64,000 nt of DNA, from contig UWYS01000005.1 in assembly GCA_900291925.1 (NCBI GenBank), positions 930,001 through 994,000 of the forward strand. Reading direction: 5' to 3'. This DNA comes from Thecaphora thlaspeos. Its lineage: Eukaryota > Basidiomycota > Ustilaginomycetes > Urocystidales > Glomosporiaceae. A program made the translations under genes and the position numbers. Of this stretch, positions 1-11,747 are shown piece by piece. Below the pieces are notes generated by a model. The model was not told where the DNA came from, searched no databases, and saw only the letters and a program-made list of their open reading frames with translations. Within the stretch, counting starts at the first letter, position 1. Each line of letters begins with the position of its first letter.

Positions 1-1
1 T

Positions 2-1723
2 GCTGCTGCTGCTGTTGTTGTTGTTGTTGTTGCTGCGATTGCGACTGCTGCTGCTGATGGAGTCCGTGCGATTGAAGTCCGTTTGTTGACTTAGCATCAT
101 CGAGCTGGCAAACGACCCGAAGGGCGATGACGATGAGACGGCGGTCTGTTGTGGTTGCTGCTGCTGCTGCTGCTGCTGCATCCCCATTCCCATTCCCATG
201 CCCATCCCCATTGCGCCGCCCATGCCGGACGAAGGCGAGGGAGAAGGGCTTGCCCCGCCGCGGACGCCGCCAAAATAGTTGGACGCTTGTGGTGATTGCG
301 AGACGAAGCCGGTCGCCTGAGCCGCCATGCCGCCCGCGCCTGCGCCGGCCGAGAGGAAAGGGTTGCCCATTGGGCTCGTCCCGCCCGGCGAGAAGGCCAT
401 GGACCCGAGGCTGGCGCTGCGATGCTGCTGGAACTGCGGCGATAGACCACCTCCCACCCCTCCTCCCATCCCTATCGCTCCCGTCGCACCCGCTCCATAT
501 ATCGTCTGCTGCTGCTGCTGCTGCTGCAGAAGGCCATCGGGCGACGTCAGAGAAATGTCTGGCAGCGTGTTGGCGTGCTGTGGCAGACGCGCGAAGGCGG
601 CTGCACCGAGATGGCTGGCTCCCTGCGCCTGCTGCATCGCGCCGCCGCCAAAGGGGGAAGATCCGAGGCTAGAGCGAGACCAAAAGTTGGCCGACGCATC
701 CTGTGGCCCGGGCGAGCTGAAAACCGGCTGCTGCTGCGCCTGGAGGTGCAACCACGGGTTCATCTGGGGCGTCGGCTGCGTCGCGCCGTTGGACGGCCTG
801 CTGAGGGAGATGAGATCGTCAAATACGCTGGACCCCGCCATGGGCTGGCCAACGGCTTGGGTTGGGACCTGCTGCATCGAAACGGACCTTGCGTTGGCAT
901 TCGGGACCGCACTCGAGGCTCGCGGGGGTACGGCTGAAGATGGCCCCAGTGACGAGGAGGCGTAGGTGCTGGCCTTGGCCGATGCGCTGGCAGGCATTGG
1001 CGGGACGGGCTCGGTGCTGCGCGCTCGAGCCTGAGCTTCGGCCCAGGTCCTGGGAATTGGCGCGGTGCGGGAGCGCGAGATGCTGTTGGGCTTGGCGAGA
1101 CCGCCAGTGGGAGGGTTCAATGTGCCCGTTTGCGCCGCCATCTGACGCCTATCGCGGTAGCGGTAGTCGTTGCTGCCACTGCTGCTGCTCTCGTTGCTGT
1201 TGTCAAAAGTGCCCCAATTGGCACCGCCTCTGCTTGGCGGCGGGGCAGCACCATTTGACGACGACAAGGACGACGACGAGGTATACGAAGGTAGGCGGAG
1301 CAAGGTTGCATCCTTCTTCGGTACGGGCGGCGGCTTCGCATCGATGAGCTTGCGGTACTCGTACTTTGCGCGGATGAACTTTTCCAGCTCGCTGTCTCGC
1401 TCGCTCTCTTGGATGTTGGTGGGTGGCCTGTTGCGGACCTCGTCGGGATTGAAGTGGTTGTTGCTCTTGAGGTTGCCGATCTCCCTCATCTTGTCTACTT
1501 GCTCCCTTGTCCACGTATCGAGGGTGAGCGACTTGACTTTCGAGATGTGGGTGCCCATCTTGCGGTGGACGCCGGCGCACTGGACGCAGAGGAAGATGCC
1601 GAGGTTCCACGATGTCCAGCGAGGTGCGCGGCCGCGGCAGTCTGCGCAGATGTCATTGCCGGGCTGCTTTGCGAGGTCGATGAGCATGCGCTGCAGGCGC
1701 TCCTGTGTCGCTTTGGCGTTCAT
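2..1723 (-). CDS. ArfGAP-domain protein (3' end beyond window)
   Basis: GTPase-activating protein for Arf small GTPases, expected to act on Golgi or endosomal coat traffic. The minus-strand frame is open from the ATG at 1723 to the window edge (about 574 codons) with no intron needed. The ArfGAP zinc finger is complete near the N-terminus: Cys26, Cys29, Cys46 and Cys49 in CX2CX16CX2C spacing, followed by the catalytic arginine Arg54 in GVHRKMG and by the ISKVKSLTLDTW stretch. After residue 120 the protein is low-complexity, rich in Ser, Pro, Gly and Gln, with a Met-Gly repeat, a Gln run (about 155-178) and an Asn/Ser run at the edge. The layout (N-terminal ArfGAP, disordered tail) resembles yeast Age2/Gts1 and animal SMAP proteins; I cannot choose between them. 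The stop codon is not in the window. Confidence 0.9.
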   Translation of the reverse strand, partial: MNAKATQERLQRMLIDLAKQPGNDICADCRGRAPRWTSWNLGIFLCVQCAGVHRKMGTHISKVKSLTLDTWTREQVDKMREIGNLKSNNHFNPDEVRNRPPTNIQESERDSELEKFIRAKYEYRKLIDAKPPPVPKKDATLLRLPSYTSSSSLSSSNGAAPPPSRGGANWGTFDNSNESSSSGSNDYRYRDRRQMAAQTGTLNPPTGGLAKPNSISRSRTAPIPRTWAEAQARARSTEPVPPMPASASAKASTYASSSLGPSSAVPPRASSAVPNANARSVSMQQVPTQAVGQPMAGSSVFDDLISLSRPSNGATQPTPQMNPWLHLQAQQQPVFSSPGPQDASANFWSRSSLGSSPFGGGAMQQAQGASHLGAAAFARLPQHANTLPDISLTSPDGLLQQQQQQQTIYGAGATGAIGMGGGVGGGLSPQFQQHRSASLGSMAFSPGGTSPMGNPFLSAGAGAGGMAAQATGFVSQSPQASNYFGGVRGGASPSPSPSSGMGGAMGMGMGMGMGMQQQQQQQQPQQTAVSSSSPFGSFASSMMLSQQTDFNRTDSISSSSRNRSNNNNNNSSSS

Positions 1724-2249
1724 GGCGGGCAGATGGGCGGGTGGAGAGGGGAGCGAGCAGGCAGGCACTGGCGGCGCCTTGGCCGATGGGACGAGAGGCG
1801 AAAGGGGTGGGTGCTGTCCGATGCCGGGCGTCGAGCGAAGGAGGACGTGGACTGTGTGCGGGTAGTGGACTGTAGGAGTAGCGACGGTGGCTGTTGGCGA
1901 TGCCGATGGCGGCGGCTGCATCCGACGGTGTGAGGTGAAGCTGGTGGGCGGGCATGGCCACATGACTCGTAGACTGCACGAGGCAGAGCGCGTCTTTCTT
2001 GAGCCAGGCCAGGCCAGGCCAGGCCAGGCCCCTTGCTCTTTTCCCTGCCCTTTGCGCGGCCACACCAGATTGAGGCTCGGTGCATGGCCTCGTTCAATGC
2101 CGCGGGCGCTGGAAGCCGACGAAGCTTGACGCAAGATGGCCCTTTCCGTGCGATCGGACCCTCGTCGAAATCCGCGCACCTGCAGTAAAGCACGCACGTA
2201 GGCCGACTTGGCACGATGGACCCTACTAGCCTCTATCTTACTATGACTA
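1724..2249. other. upstream region of the ArfGAP gene
   Basis: Non-coding stretch between the ArfGAP start and the pogo-like element. It holds a short imperfect CCAGG tandem array near 2005-2030, of the same kind as an array at about 51725-51775. I see no supported gene. Confidence 0.5.
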
Positions 2250-3127
2250 ACGCGTTTCCCTAGGAATCCGGCCGAAAACAAGCAGACTGTCTACCACCAT
2301 CACTGCCATTGCTGTCGATGGCTCTATTGTGTATCAAGCACTGGACAAGCAATGCAATCCATTTTGACACTTGCTGCATACATTGGGCCATCAGAAACGC
2401 TCAGCCAGTCCACCACGGCTGCCGTACAGGTCACTGAAATGGAGGTCCGGCCAAAGCAGGATTGAGAGCAAGCCGAGGCAGTGGCGGCAAGCTTGACAGG
2501 CTCAGCGCGAGGTTGTGAATGCGAGCTGGGTTGGTTGGAGTGTTGGAGTGTTGAAAAAGGGGCCCTCGACTGGCGGCAGGGTCTGATTGCGAGGCTTGAA
2601 GCCTGGCAGCTTGGCGAGGACCTTCTCTGCTGCAGCGGGCAAGGTGAGGCCAACGTCAGCAAAGGCCTTGCGGACCGACGTCTTGCTGATGCCCTTGCGC
2701 CAAGTTGTTGCTTGTCCACCCCTTGGGCGAGACGGCAAAGTGGCAGCCTTTGCCTGGTCCCTCTATGTGGCGGTGGTTGCCAAGGTGGTGCCACTTGCCC
2801 TGCCAGATCACCAGTGGATCCCGAATGTTGTACTTGCGCAGCATGCTGCAGAAGATGTTGAAGAAGGCGGTGAGGTTGTCGAGCAGAGCGCCGTCCATGC
2901 GCTGATTCTCGAGTGCGCGGTCGTACTTGCTGCGTCGATCTGGGCAGCATGGTGGGACGTGGGTGGTACAGCTCGCATTGATGTGTCGCTGGGTGCTGAG
3001 AGAGAGCAGCGGGGGCAGTCAGGAGATGCGGTGGACAGTAGAGTGGTCGACGACAATGGCGGTGATGGTGGTAGTGAGGGTGGTAGACAGTCTGCTTTTT
3101 CTCGGCCGGATTCCTAGGGAAACGCGT
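2250..3127 (-). mobile_element. pogo/Tigger-like DNA transposon, internally deleted copy 1
   Basis: About 878 bp flanked by long terminal inverted repeats. The left end (2250-2312) and right end (3055-3127) match as inverted copies beginning ACGCGTTTCCCTAGGAATCC; the right repeat has about 12 extra bases. A TA lies just outside the left end and CA outside the right, compatible with a decayed TA target duplication. The minus strand encodes the C-terminal part of a DDE_1-type transposase. Relative to copy 2 at 60.5-61.7 kb it lacks 302 bp (copy-2 bases 60957-61258), which removes the region with the second and third catalytic acidic residues; the junction sits at a 4-base GCGC repeat. From about 2522 to 3127 it looks identical to copy 2. 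It cannot encode a working transposase. Confidence 0.85.
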
Positions 3128-3752
3128 CACCTCTCTCTCACCACTCTCTAGGGCACAAGAAAAAAAGGCTCATTCTGGCGGCCTCTGCGCTCTGAGTTGG
3201 CCTCTGCTCTGATGCCGTCGCGGCCCCCTCCGGCTCCTGGACCCGCCTTGCCTTGCCTTGCCTCGTCTATTTCTCCACACTTTGTGGCCTGCCGGGCTGC
3301 CTGCCTGCCTGTCTGCATGTGCGTGTGCGTGTGCGTGCGCCCGCTGCTTCTGCTTCTGCTTCTGCGGCGCCCTAGGCCTCGAGGCGAAAGGCAGGCGACC
3401 CCATCGACCCCACACTCGCGCCCAGGCAGCCCAGCCCGGCTTCGTATAAGACGTCCACCAGTTGCCCTGCCTCTTTGGGACATCCGCGCTGAGTCCTTTT
3501 TACTCTCTCTTGGCCCACTCGCTTTCTCCCTTCCTTCTACCGTCTCGCCCACCAGACTCCATTCACGCAGCCCTCCAGGACCACACCATCCTCAACGACA
3601 TCAACGCCCCGCGGCTCGCCTTGTCCACTTCACATACGCACACAAAGGGAACAAAGGGAAGCCTATCGAGATCCTCGCTCAGCCCATTCGACCAGCCAGA
3701 TACCGACAGAGCCGCTCTCCAGCTCCAGCCGACGTCTCCCCCCCCCGTTTTC

Positions 3753-3794
<42 letters not shown>

Positions 3795-4117
3795 TCACAC
3801 ACACTCTCGCGAAAAGCGCCCCTCGCCAGTCTATCATATACCTCGTCCCTCTTCGGACTCGTGCCCCCTGACTACAGCAGCAGCACCCACTCCATCTTTC
3901 AGCAGCAAAGTGCAAGAACGAAAGATCCTTTGCGTCCTCAGACTTTGCCCTTACCGACCTTGCCGATACCCTCAATAGCCTTGGACTCCCTCGCCACCTT
4001 CCTCCGGTACGCTCGAATCGAACGACACAAGGACCCCCACTTACGATCCTCCAAGCCAACTGCCTCGAAAGCCTGACCCCGAAACGACCTGCATCCACGA
4101 CACTATTCGCCTTCAAG
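3128..4117 (+). other. pyrimidine-rich upstream/leader region with CT microsatellite
   Basis: About 1 kb between the transposon and the next ATG. It is C/T-rich and contains a (CT)n run at about 3756-3788 followed by a CACACT stretch. This matches the long pyrimidine-rich leaders of smut-fungus genes. I see no coding exon. Confidence 0.5.
3756..3788. repeat. CT microsatellite
   Basis: Pure (CT)n run in the leader of the Ser-rich gene. Similar CT or GA runs lie at 35775-35794 (inside an MFS intron), 46844-46870 and 62474-62498. Confidence 0.9.
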
Positions 4118-5194
4118 ATGGCTACTCCCACGGCAATTTCTCATCCCGAGACTTCTGCACACCACCACGGCACTAACACCCCGGACATAACCAGCGACAG
4201 CTCTTTCAGGCCGAGCAAGCCTTCCTACTCACCTCCGTCAGCCTCTTCCATCTACTCAAGGGCGACCGGCGCCTTCTCAAAGTCGGCCACCGGAGGAGGT
4301 GGAGCAGGCGGAGCAGCGGCCGGGATGGCCACGAGCCCTCCCTCAGGCCTCCGACTCCCGCTGGGAATGAGCATCGGCCGAGGCTTACCCAGTCCTCCCC
4401 AGCCTAAGCCATCGGCGGGCGGCGACGGATACCTCGGACATGCTCGCGCGCGGTCGCAGACCACCACCTGCGCGCTTGGGACGAAGCCAGAGACGTTTGA
4501 TGACCGCTTGCCCGTCGCACAGGCACCCGGCTTCTTTGACTCGGCCGCCAGGTCTCCTACGGGCTCGTCACGGGTCTCGTCGTGTGACCTCTTGGTTTCG
4601 CGCTCGCCGACCAGCCCTTCGTCGGCCTCGTCGGCCAACAGTGCCAACGGCGCGTTTCAGACAACCTATTCGCTCGGACGCGTCCCTTCGCTGCCCCTGG
4701 GTGCTTCATACGAACAGGCCCAAAAGCGATTCAACAGCGGCAGCTGGTCGCAGAACCGAGGCTGGTCGTTCGGCAGCCTGCGCAACGGCACATCGCAAGC
4801 CTATGCCGGCAAGGCCGGCGACGACACCGGCGGCGCAGGAGGCGGTGTAGGCGGCCTCTTGCGCCGCTTCAGCATCGGCGGCGGCCACCACCATCCGCGT
4901 TTGCCCGAGCATCGCTACAGCATCGGGTCCGCGGCCGAGCTCAACGCATCTGGAGCCTCAGCCACTCCGCGCGCGGTCAACGGCGGCGCCCAGCAGACCG
5001 AGGCCCCGGCCGCCCCGACCTCGGGACACGCTGCGCGCGACTCGGGAGTCAGCTTCTCGGACGAGAGCGAAGCGCCTCCAAAGGCGCAGATGGTTTCGCC
5101 TCGCGGCCGACAGAGCAGCATCTCTGGCAGCAGCAAGAGGAAGCCCAGCCCTATGGGCGAACGTCTGCTGATGGGCCACTTCAACGCTCACTGA
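4118..5194 (+). CDS. Ser-rich hypothetical protein with conserved-looking C-terminal tail
   Basis: 358-residue single-exon ORF starting at ATG 4118 after the pyrimidine-rich leader. I do not recognise a catalytic domain. The protein is rich in Ser, Pro, Gly and Ala and is probably disordered. It has several basic-serine sites that look like kinase targets (LRRFSIGG, HRYSIGS, GRQSSIS). The last 20 or so residues include KRKPSPMGERLLMGHF, which I recall as similar to tails of other uncharacterised fungal proteins; that is memory, not a search. Codon use matches the neighbours. A role as a phosphorylated signalling or cell-surface-regulating protein is a guess only. Confidence 0.75.
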   Translation: MATPTAISHPETSAHHHGTNTPDITSDSSFRPSKPSYSPPSASSIYSRATGAFSKSATGGGGAGGAAAGMATSPPSGLRLPLGMSIGRGLPSPPQPKPSAGGDGYLGHARARSQTTTCALGTKPETFDDRLPVAQAPGFFDSAARSPTGSSRVSSCDLLVSRSPTSPSSASSANSANGAFQTTYSLGRVPSLPLGASYEQAQKRFNSGSWSQNRGWSFGSLRNGTSQAYAGKAGDDTGGAGGGVGGLLRRFSIGGGHHHPRLPEHRYSIGSAAELNASGASATPRAVNGGAQQTEAPAAPTSGHAARDSGVSFSDESEAPPKAQMVSPRGRQSSISGSSKRKPSPMGERLLMGHFNAH

Positions 5195-7013
5195 GCCCGT
5201 TCTGCGAGGCTTGCCCTGACGCGCGATGCCAGCGAGTCTTCTTCGCTTCAAGCCCGAGGTCAGAGTGGTGACTGCGGCCGTCAAAGAACAGCCGGCCAGC
5301 CGTCCAGCCAAGTACCAAACTCGGCCCGACCGCACACTAGACACGCGGCGAGGACGCGAGCCACGGGCCGGCGCCAGATTGCCGTCGTCGTCTGCCATGG
5401 ACGCTTGATGCTCGACCCAGCAACCCTCGGCCACGCGCCCCTCCCTGCACCTGAGTCGGTTGGCCAGTGCAGCTTTTCCCAACCCGACCACAAGTACTAG
5501 CCTCATCTCGCCCCGCCTCGCCCCGCTACCAAGGAATCACCAAACGACCGCACCGCTTCTCCCATCTCTGTATTTGTGCCCCTGTTCTCTACGTAAAGTA
5601 ATTGCGCTTCCTCTTGGGGCCTTTCCCGCGCACCGCCGCCGCCGCCGACCTCGCTCTTGGCCCCTTTGCATCTACGTTACCCACCATTACTGTACTATCC
5701 GTCCAATAACGTCCCCCACCAGTGGCCATACACAACCCGCGACATACTATGGCTTACTCAGGCTATCTCAGCAGCTCCAACACGACCAGCTCCATGTGAC
5801 GAATCCTCTCGGCATCGATGCCGTTGTCTGTCCACGCCTCTGTTCTCCTGGGTCCCTTCGGCACGTACTCTTGTGTTGCGATCTATTTGTCTCCCTTGTC
5901 TTGTTCTGGCCTCGTTTATCCGTATGAGCCTGTCGAAGGTCCTGGTCGTGGCAAAAGTCCTATGTCCGTCGGCTGCCAAACGAAAGAAGAATCAGAAACG
6001 AGCTCCCCTAGCTGTCAACAAGTTTTTGATCGTGACGTTGCCTGCTTGCTTGTTCTTACAGTACGCCCCGGGGGATAAGCAACGGACAGGCCTAGGCTGC
6101 CGTCCTAGTACTCCGCCTTCTCGCACCGAACGGGCTCGTTCGATGAGAGAGAGGAAGAGGAAGAGAGAGAGAGACGCGCTGCACTGAGGCGATAGCCGTC
6201 TGAATGACCGAGATCGAGAGGCGAGGTCGTCTTTCTGCCGGCGAGCAGCACGGCGAAAACGCCACCCGAAATTACGTCGTTCGGCGCAGCAGCCGAAGCC
6301 GGCCTGGCCCTGCTGCCGCTTCATCTGGACATCTTCCCGCCGTCTGCTCCCCACCTTCATCCATCACATCGAGCCGCCAACACCACCGATCAACCACCAT
6401 CTGCGCCACCTACCGCCGCTTCTCGTCTTTTCTTCTGCATCGATCCGACATCGACTCCAGGCTTCGGCTTGCACCCGTCTCTTCGCAACGAACTCCGGCA
6501 CCTCTGCACGGAAGTCTTTCGCACCCCGGCCCTCGATCCGTCGGCTTCTTGCGGCCCATCCGACGGCGACGTCCCTCCGCTAATCTACTACACGGCACTC
6601 TCCGGAAAGGCCTTTATCGCGACTGTCTGTATCCTGAGCTTGTCTGCTCTGTCACATCGTCTCCTTTCGTTCTCCTGCCGCCGGTCGGCCGAGCGAAGTC
6701 CCACACTACCACTTTTCGGAACTGGAACAGAGGAAGAGAGGCGGCACGGCCTTCTCCCTTCTTGCGCAGACGCCTTCTTCTGCGGCCCAGAGCGAGCTTC
6801 CGACAGGGGACAAGCTTGGGCTGGTGCTTTCACGAGGTCGCCCCCTTCGACTGGATGGATCCTGTCGCGGCACTTCCGACCACCGCTTGACAGACCTTGC
6901 CCAGCAGTGAGAGCCGCATTCGAGCGACCTACGCCACATCCTAGCATTGGGCGAGTCGACAGCAGCGTCGGCCCGAAAGCAAAGGCAAAGACATTCAGAT
7001 CTGAGCAAGGAGG
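5195..7013 (+). other. 1.8-kb intergenic/5' leader
   Basis: Long region between the Ser-rich gene and the ATG at 7014. It has polypyrimidine stretches and many overlapping short ORFs in several frames, none with a recognisable protein pattern. It is best read as the 3' end of the upstream gene plus promoter and leader of the next. Confidence 0.45.
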
Positions 7014-10000
7014 ATGGCGCTCCACCAACTGTTCACCCTGGCCTTTGCGCTGCAGCTCGAGCCGTTGCCGACGCTCGACTACGTGGCTGCGCACCCCGAG
7101 GACGGCCAGGAGTCCGGCGGAGAGGCCATCCGCGTTGGCGCCAACACCGTCCTGGAGCCTATCGTGTCCCGCCACGGGGCGCATGCCGTCCAGACGATCT
7201 CGTTCTTGCTGCAGCACACAAAGGCGCTCGATGCGGTCGGGCTGTGGTCTGACCTTGTCGCACTGCTGGCCAAAGCGGACGAGGACCCTTCGTTTAAAAA
7301 CCTCCGCGCTTTCTTCGACGCGCGCTACGACGAAGGCGGCAGGTTGATAGGAGCGGATCCGCCCAAGAAGCCATCCTGCCTGACGAAGCGTCTGCGCAGC
7401 GCTTCCCGCAGCACCGCCTTCGTGCCTCCCGTCCGACGGGGCAGCCAGGCCGCCGATGCCAGGAAATCGTCGTTCGCCCAGAGCATCGGAGGTGCCGCCG
7501 GCCTCAAGCTCAACTGGCTGCGCAAGAACACCGACAGCCAGGCGGGAGCATCGCACGGAGAGGCGTCGGATGACGAGGTGCAATCAAGCCACTCGCGCGA
7601 CGGATCTTACCGGAAACCGACGGCCTACGCCGCGCCAGAGGTCCGCATCGTTAGGAAGCCGAGCGGCGGGACAGTCGAGCACATCGTCGCCGGCTCAGGC
7701 CCTTCGCCGAGTCTCGAAGGAGCCGTCGTCAAGACGGTCCGCTTCAACGTCCGTCTGGACCTTCACAATGTCGGGTTGGCACCGCGGCCGCCGAGTCTTC
7801 CGTGCAGGCCGAGCGGGAGCCATGGTACACGTCGGACCTCGAACCCATCGGGGGCCTCGTACAACCGTCTGCCTGGCCAAGCGCCACATCACGACGGAGC
7901 GGGTCTGCACGGAGGCCATAACCTCGATCAGATTCTCAGCCCCGACAGCGCTAGATCTTCCGGTGGCTTCAGCGAGGATGTCCCGGATGCCGACCACCAG
8001 CCCTCCATACAGTCTGCTTTTTCGCAACCCTCTCTACGAAAGAGCAGCATGTCGAACTCGACCGGTCGAGGAGGCGGTGGCGTCAAGGTCGCACGGCGCC
8101 TGTCGATGATGTCGAAACTGCTCGACTTTGGCCTCCGGAAGAGGTCGGGTACCGAGAGGAGCGACACTCACGACAGCAACGACGACACTGGCAACGACGA
8201 AAGCTCTCTCCACAGTCAATCCGGGCAGGCGGTGGCGCCTCACTACCACCATTCGAAGCGCATCCCATCGGGCCTCAGCAACGTCCGCGCAGACGCTAAC
8301 GGATCTGGCTCCCATCAGGATGACGAAGCGCTCGACGTAGCCGACGAGGAGGATGATGGCGCGGTGGCCCCGCTTCGAGCGAAACACGGGTCTTTGCATC
8401 GCCAGCAAGGCGATAGCACGCTGTTATCGAGACGAAGAAGCTCGAACGGCAGCTCCGGCCGTGCTGGCCTACTGCAGAGCGCCATCTCGATCGAGCCAGA
8501 CCTCGGACCGGTACGAGAGGACGGGATGTTTGAGGTGGAGCGCTTCACCACGCGATCCAGCAATGACGCCCGCTCGGTCTCAGCTCTAGAGGATATAGAA
8601 CACCTGTCGAGCGAGGCCCGGGAAGCACAAGACCGACTTCTTGCCGACGGCAGGGACTTCATCACGCTGATCCGCACGGCCAGCGAGCTGACCCTTCGCC
8701 TGGCTGCAGTAGCTGCCGCCGACGGTGACGAGGGCGTCGGGAATGGGGCATCGGTCACAACGCTCATGAACGAGGATGCCTCAAAGCAGCTGAGCGACAG
8801 GGCAAAGGGCAAGCGCCCCGAGAACAGCGGCAACACCACGCCATCGGGCACGGGTCCGCACGTCCATCCCAAGGCCTCATCGGCCGCATCGACCCCCTCA
8901 GTCAGGGGTAGATCATTTGATCTGCAGAGGTCGCCCAACCCCTTTGCACCGGCAGACGTCGCCACCGCGTACGCGGGTCATCGGGACGAGAGCGAGACCT
9001 GGTGGCCTTGCGGCGAAGTGGACCCTCTTCCCGTCAGCATATCATGTGCGCTCGGACAGGCGCTTGGCTGGGAAGGCATCATGCAGCTCTGTTACGGTCC
9101 GGGGAGCCGATCCGCGACGGAGGGAAGCTACGCTCCCCTCGGACGTGCGGCTGCCCTTGACGCGTCTAACAAACAGCACAAACGCACGGTCATGGCTTGG
9201 AGGACGGACGTGGCCAGCGCGGACTTGTCGGCTTCCCTCGGCGGCGACCATCCACCGCTGCTCTCGTCGTCGGATGAGGGCGCTCATCAGCAGACCGATG
9301 CGGTGAACGGGCTGTCGACGTCTCTACAAGAGCGCCTGGGATTGGCATCGGGCACGGCGGCGCTTGGGCCAGTGCCACCCGAACATCTCATGGACGCCGC
9401 CAACGGCGGCCGCAAGCCGGATGTCGCTGGAGAAGAGCTATTCTATGGACTCCACGCCAACGCAGCCACCAATGAGTCCATCCAGTATCCTCCCGGATCG
9501 ACGTTGAAGGACCTTCTCGGCCGCCAGGGTGAGGACGGCAGGACATGGGAGGACTGGAAGAACCTCGCCCGAAGCATCCAGGGCTGGGTCCAGGACTACG
9601 AGACGACGCGTGTCAGGGCCGGCTTGGCCCATGAGATCGGCGTCGAGCCGACTCCTCAAGCCCCCAGCGTACCGCAGGGCGGCGTCGACGGCCCCAACGC
9701 CGACCTTGATGCTCTGACGAACGACATGGACAAGATGGTGTCCCGACACAGCTTCGAAGGCAGTGCACACGACCTCACGCTGCAGCCGATCATGTCTCCG
9801 CGGCAGCTCCAGGTGCTGACCGTCTTTGGCTCTCCCGAGTCGGCGTCCGGCGGACACCTCGGTCGGTCGCCCAGCGTAGGTGGCGCCTCGTTCCGGGCGC
9901 GCCTGGCTCAGCGGGCCTCGCGCTCTGAAATGATCCCGGACTGCGTCGTAAAGGATCTGATGGACCGTCGGCACGGTTTCCGCCGTCGGGCGGGCATCCC

Positions 10001-10637
10001 CGAGGGCCTACAGGCCGGCCCGGACGGCGAAGAGTTTGAAGATTACTCTTGGGCGAGGCAGAAGCTCAGTGGCAAGCACTTCGCCACCGCTCTGAGTGAG
10101 TAAGCTCGATGGTAATAGCAGCCAGAACCGGGCACTTTGACTGACCGTTCTGATCCACACTATTTTTCCCCCTTGGCCATCCTGGCCCACGCTGCAGCGA
10201 TCGGGAGCGACTCGTTCTCACACCTAACCAGCCAGCTGCACGGCTCCAGCTGGGTGCACGATTCGGCCTGGGAGCTCGACTACCTGGAGATGTGCGTGTT
10301 CAAGTCGCCGCTGGTGGCCGAGCGCTTCCCGCCTCCCGGTTCGGCGATCGTCCCCTCTGCGCGCTCCTACCATCCGACGGAGGGGACAAAGGACCGGACC
10401 AAGCTCTGTCCCAACCCGGACGAGGACGGGTGTTGGAGCAGCGCCGAGTGGAAGCGCTGGCTGACGACGATCCGCGAGGGCGATATTATTGTGCCGGCCG
10501 TCGGGTGGCAAGCGTGGTGGACGCTGATTTCGGTCCTCAACGGGGCGGACAGGACGGGGCGGACGTATGACCTGCAAGTCAAGACGCCCGAGGAACCTTT
10601 CGAAGGCTTGACCGATCTCGGGGCCGTCTACATTTGA
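7014..10637 (+). CDS. large hypothetical protein, two exons
   Basis: Exon 1 is 7014-10095 and exon 2 is 10198-10637, giving 1173 residues. The intron (10096-10197, 102 nt) has a GTGAGTAAG donor and a GCTGCAG acceptor, and splicing joins CTG-A to CG-ATC in frame (ALTIGSDSF). The N-terminal 110 residues look helical and folded; a long Ser/Arg-rich disordered middle follows. The C-terminal 200 residues are again ordered and rich in Trp (SSWVHDSAWELDYLEMCVF, GWQAWWTLISVLNG). I do not recognise the family. Without splicing the protein would end at residue 1029 in a TAA inside the intron. The start was chosen because the frame has no upstream ATG. Confidence 0.8.
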
Positions 10638-10830
10638 CACGCCACCGCTAGCCGCTGCCGCGCCTGCGAAAATGTCTTCTTCTTTACTTTGCTCGTCAAG
10701 CTCACTGCAATGCATCGATTTGTCACACCACCGTCAGGACGACACACCTGACAGGATAGAGAGTGGGATTCGGTGAGGATTGAGGGAGGGGCGGGACAGA
10801 AGAGGCATGCGTGCGCGGACGGGATGGAGC

Positions 10831-11747
10831 CTAGGCAGCCTCCTCTGCGGCTCCCGGCGTGGCGGCCGTCTTTCTGGCCATCTTCTTTTCCTCTTCGATG
10901 ACGATGTTCTTTGCGGCGACGCCTCCAGCCGACTCCGGGGGCAGTTCGTGGAAGGGCTTGATGCGCGACACGATAAGTTGCTTGACCTCGTCGGCCACGT
11001 CGCCCTGGATGACGATCTCGTCGACGTTGGGGTTCTGGACTGAGCGTGAGACGGATGCGCCGGTTGCTAGACGGGAAGAGAGGCTGTGAGGCGGCCGAGA
11101 GGCGGAGGAGGGCATCGCAGGAAGGCGTGGTTAGCAGGAGGTGTCGGGGGGGTGCGCAGAGGACGACGAGGTGTAAAACGGAGAGATGTATGCGCCTGCC
11201 TCACCCTTTGGCGACCACTTTGAGGGCGGGGAGGGGCGGCGAGAAGGCGTAGAGGCCGTTGATGCTGGTCGTGGCCTTGCGCTTTGTCCTAGCTGCTTTT
11301 GTGAGGATGATCTTAAAGGCCTACACGCCGTCATGGCCGCATAGGAGACAAAGGAGGGCAGGCGATTCAATCGTCAGCATCTCGTCGACTTGCCCTGTAG
11401 CGGACGCCACACCAAAGCCAGGGACCGTCTCTGCGGTCTGCGTCAAGGACACTCACGGCCTTCTCCCTGAGCTCCTTCTCTGCCTTTGCCTCGGACTTCT
11501 TTTCCTTCTTTGCGGCCTCCTTCTCGAGGTCCTCGGCCTGCTTGGTGGTGAGAGCTGCGAGGTTGGAGGTGACTGCCTCTGCGGACCAGATGCGGTCGTG
11601 GAGATGCGGGTGGGCGGACTGGAGCCAGGCGCGGCACCTGGAGGCCGAAGGGCCAAACTCGCAGTACTCCGGCGGGAAGGTGCAGATGGAGCAGTAGACG
11701 ACGCTGCGGGGCGCGGCGGGAGCGACCGAGGGGCCGGCGTCGGACAT
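10831..11747 (-). CDS. TMA22: density-regulated protein homologue (DENR / Tma22)
   Basis: Translation factor that, with the MCT-1/Tma20 partner, recycles 40S subunits and promotes re-initiation. Three exons: 11457-11747, 11205-11320 and 10831-11083, giving 219 residues, close to the family's roughly 200. The N-terminus has the diagnostic Cys-rich segment (VVYCSICTFPPEYCEFG). A charged Lys/Glu linker leads to a C-terminal SUI1 domain: TKRKATTSINGL in exon 2 and LATGASVSRSVQNPNVDEIVIQ in exon 3. Intron 1 (11321-11456) follows REKA with GTGAGT; intron 2 (11084-11204) splits a Gly codon. Frames match across both junctions. The SUI1 beta-hairpin is interrupted by the second intron. Confidence 0.93.

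Noticed and set aside
6588..7583. 331-codon minus-strand frame over the 5' end of the 1173-residue gene
   Set aside because: Shadow frame. No domain, and it overlaps a much longer supported coding sequence.
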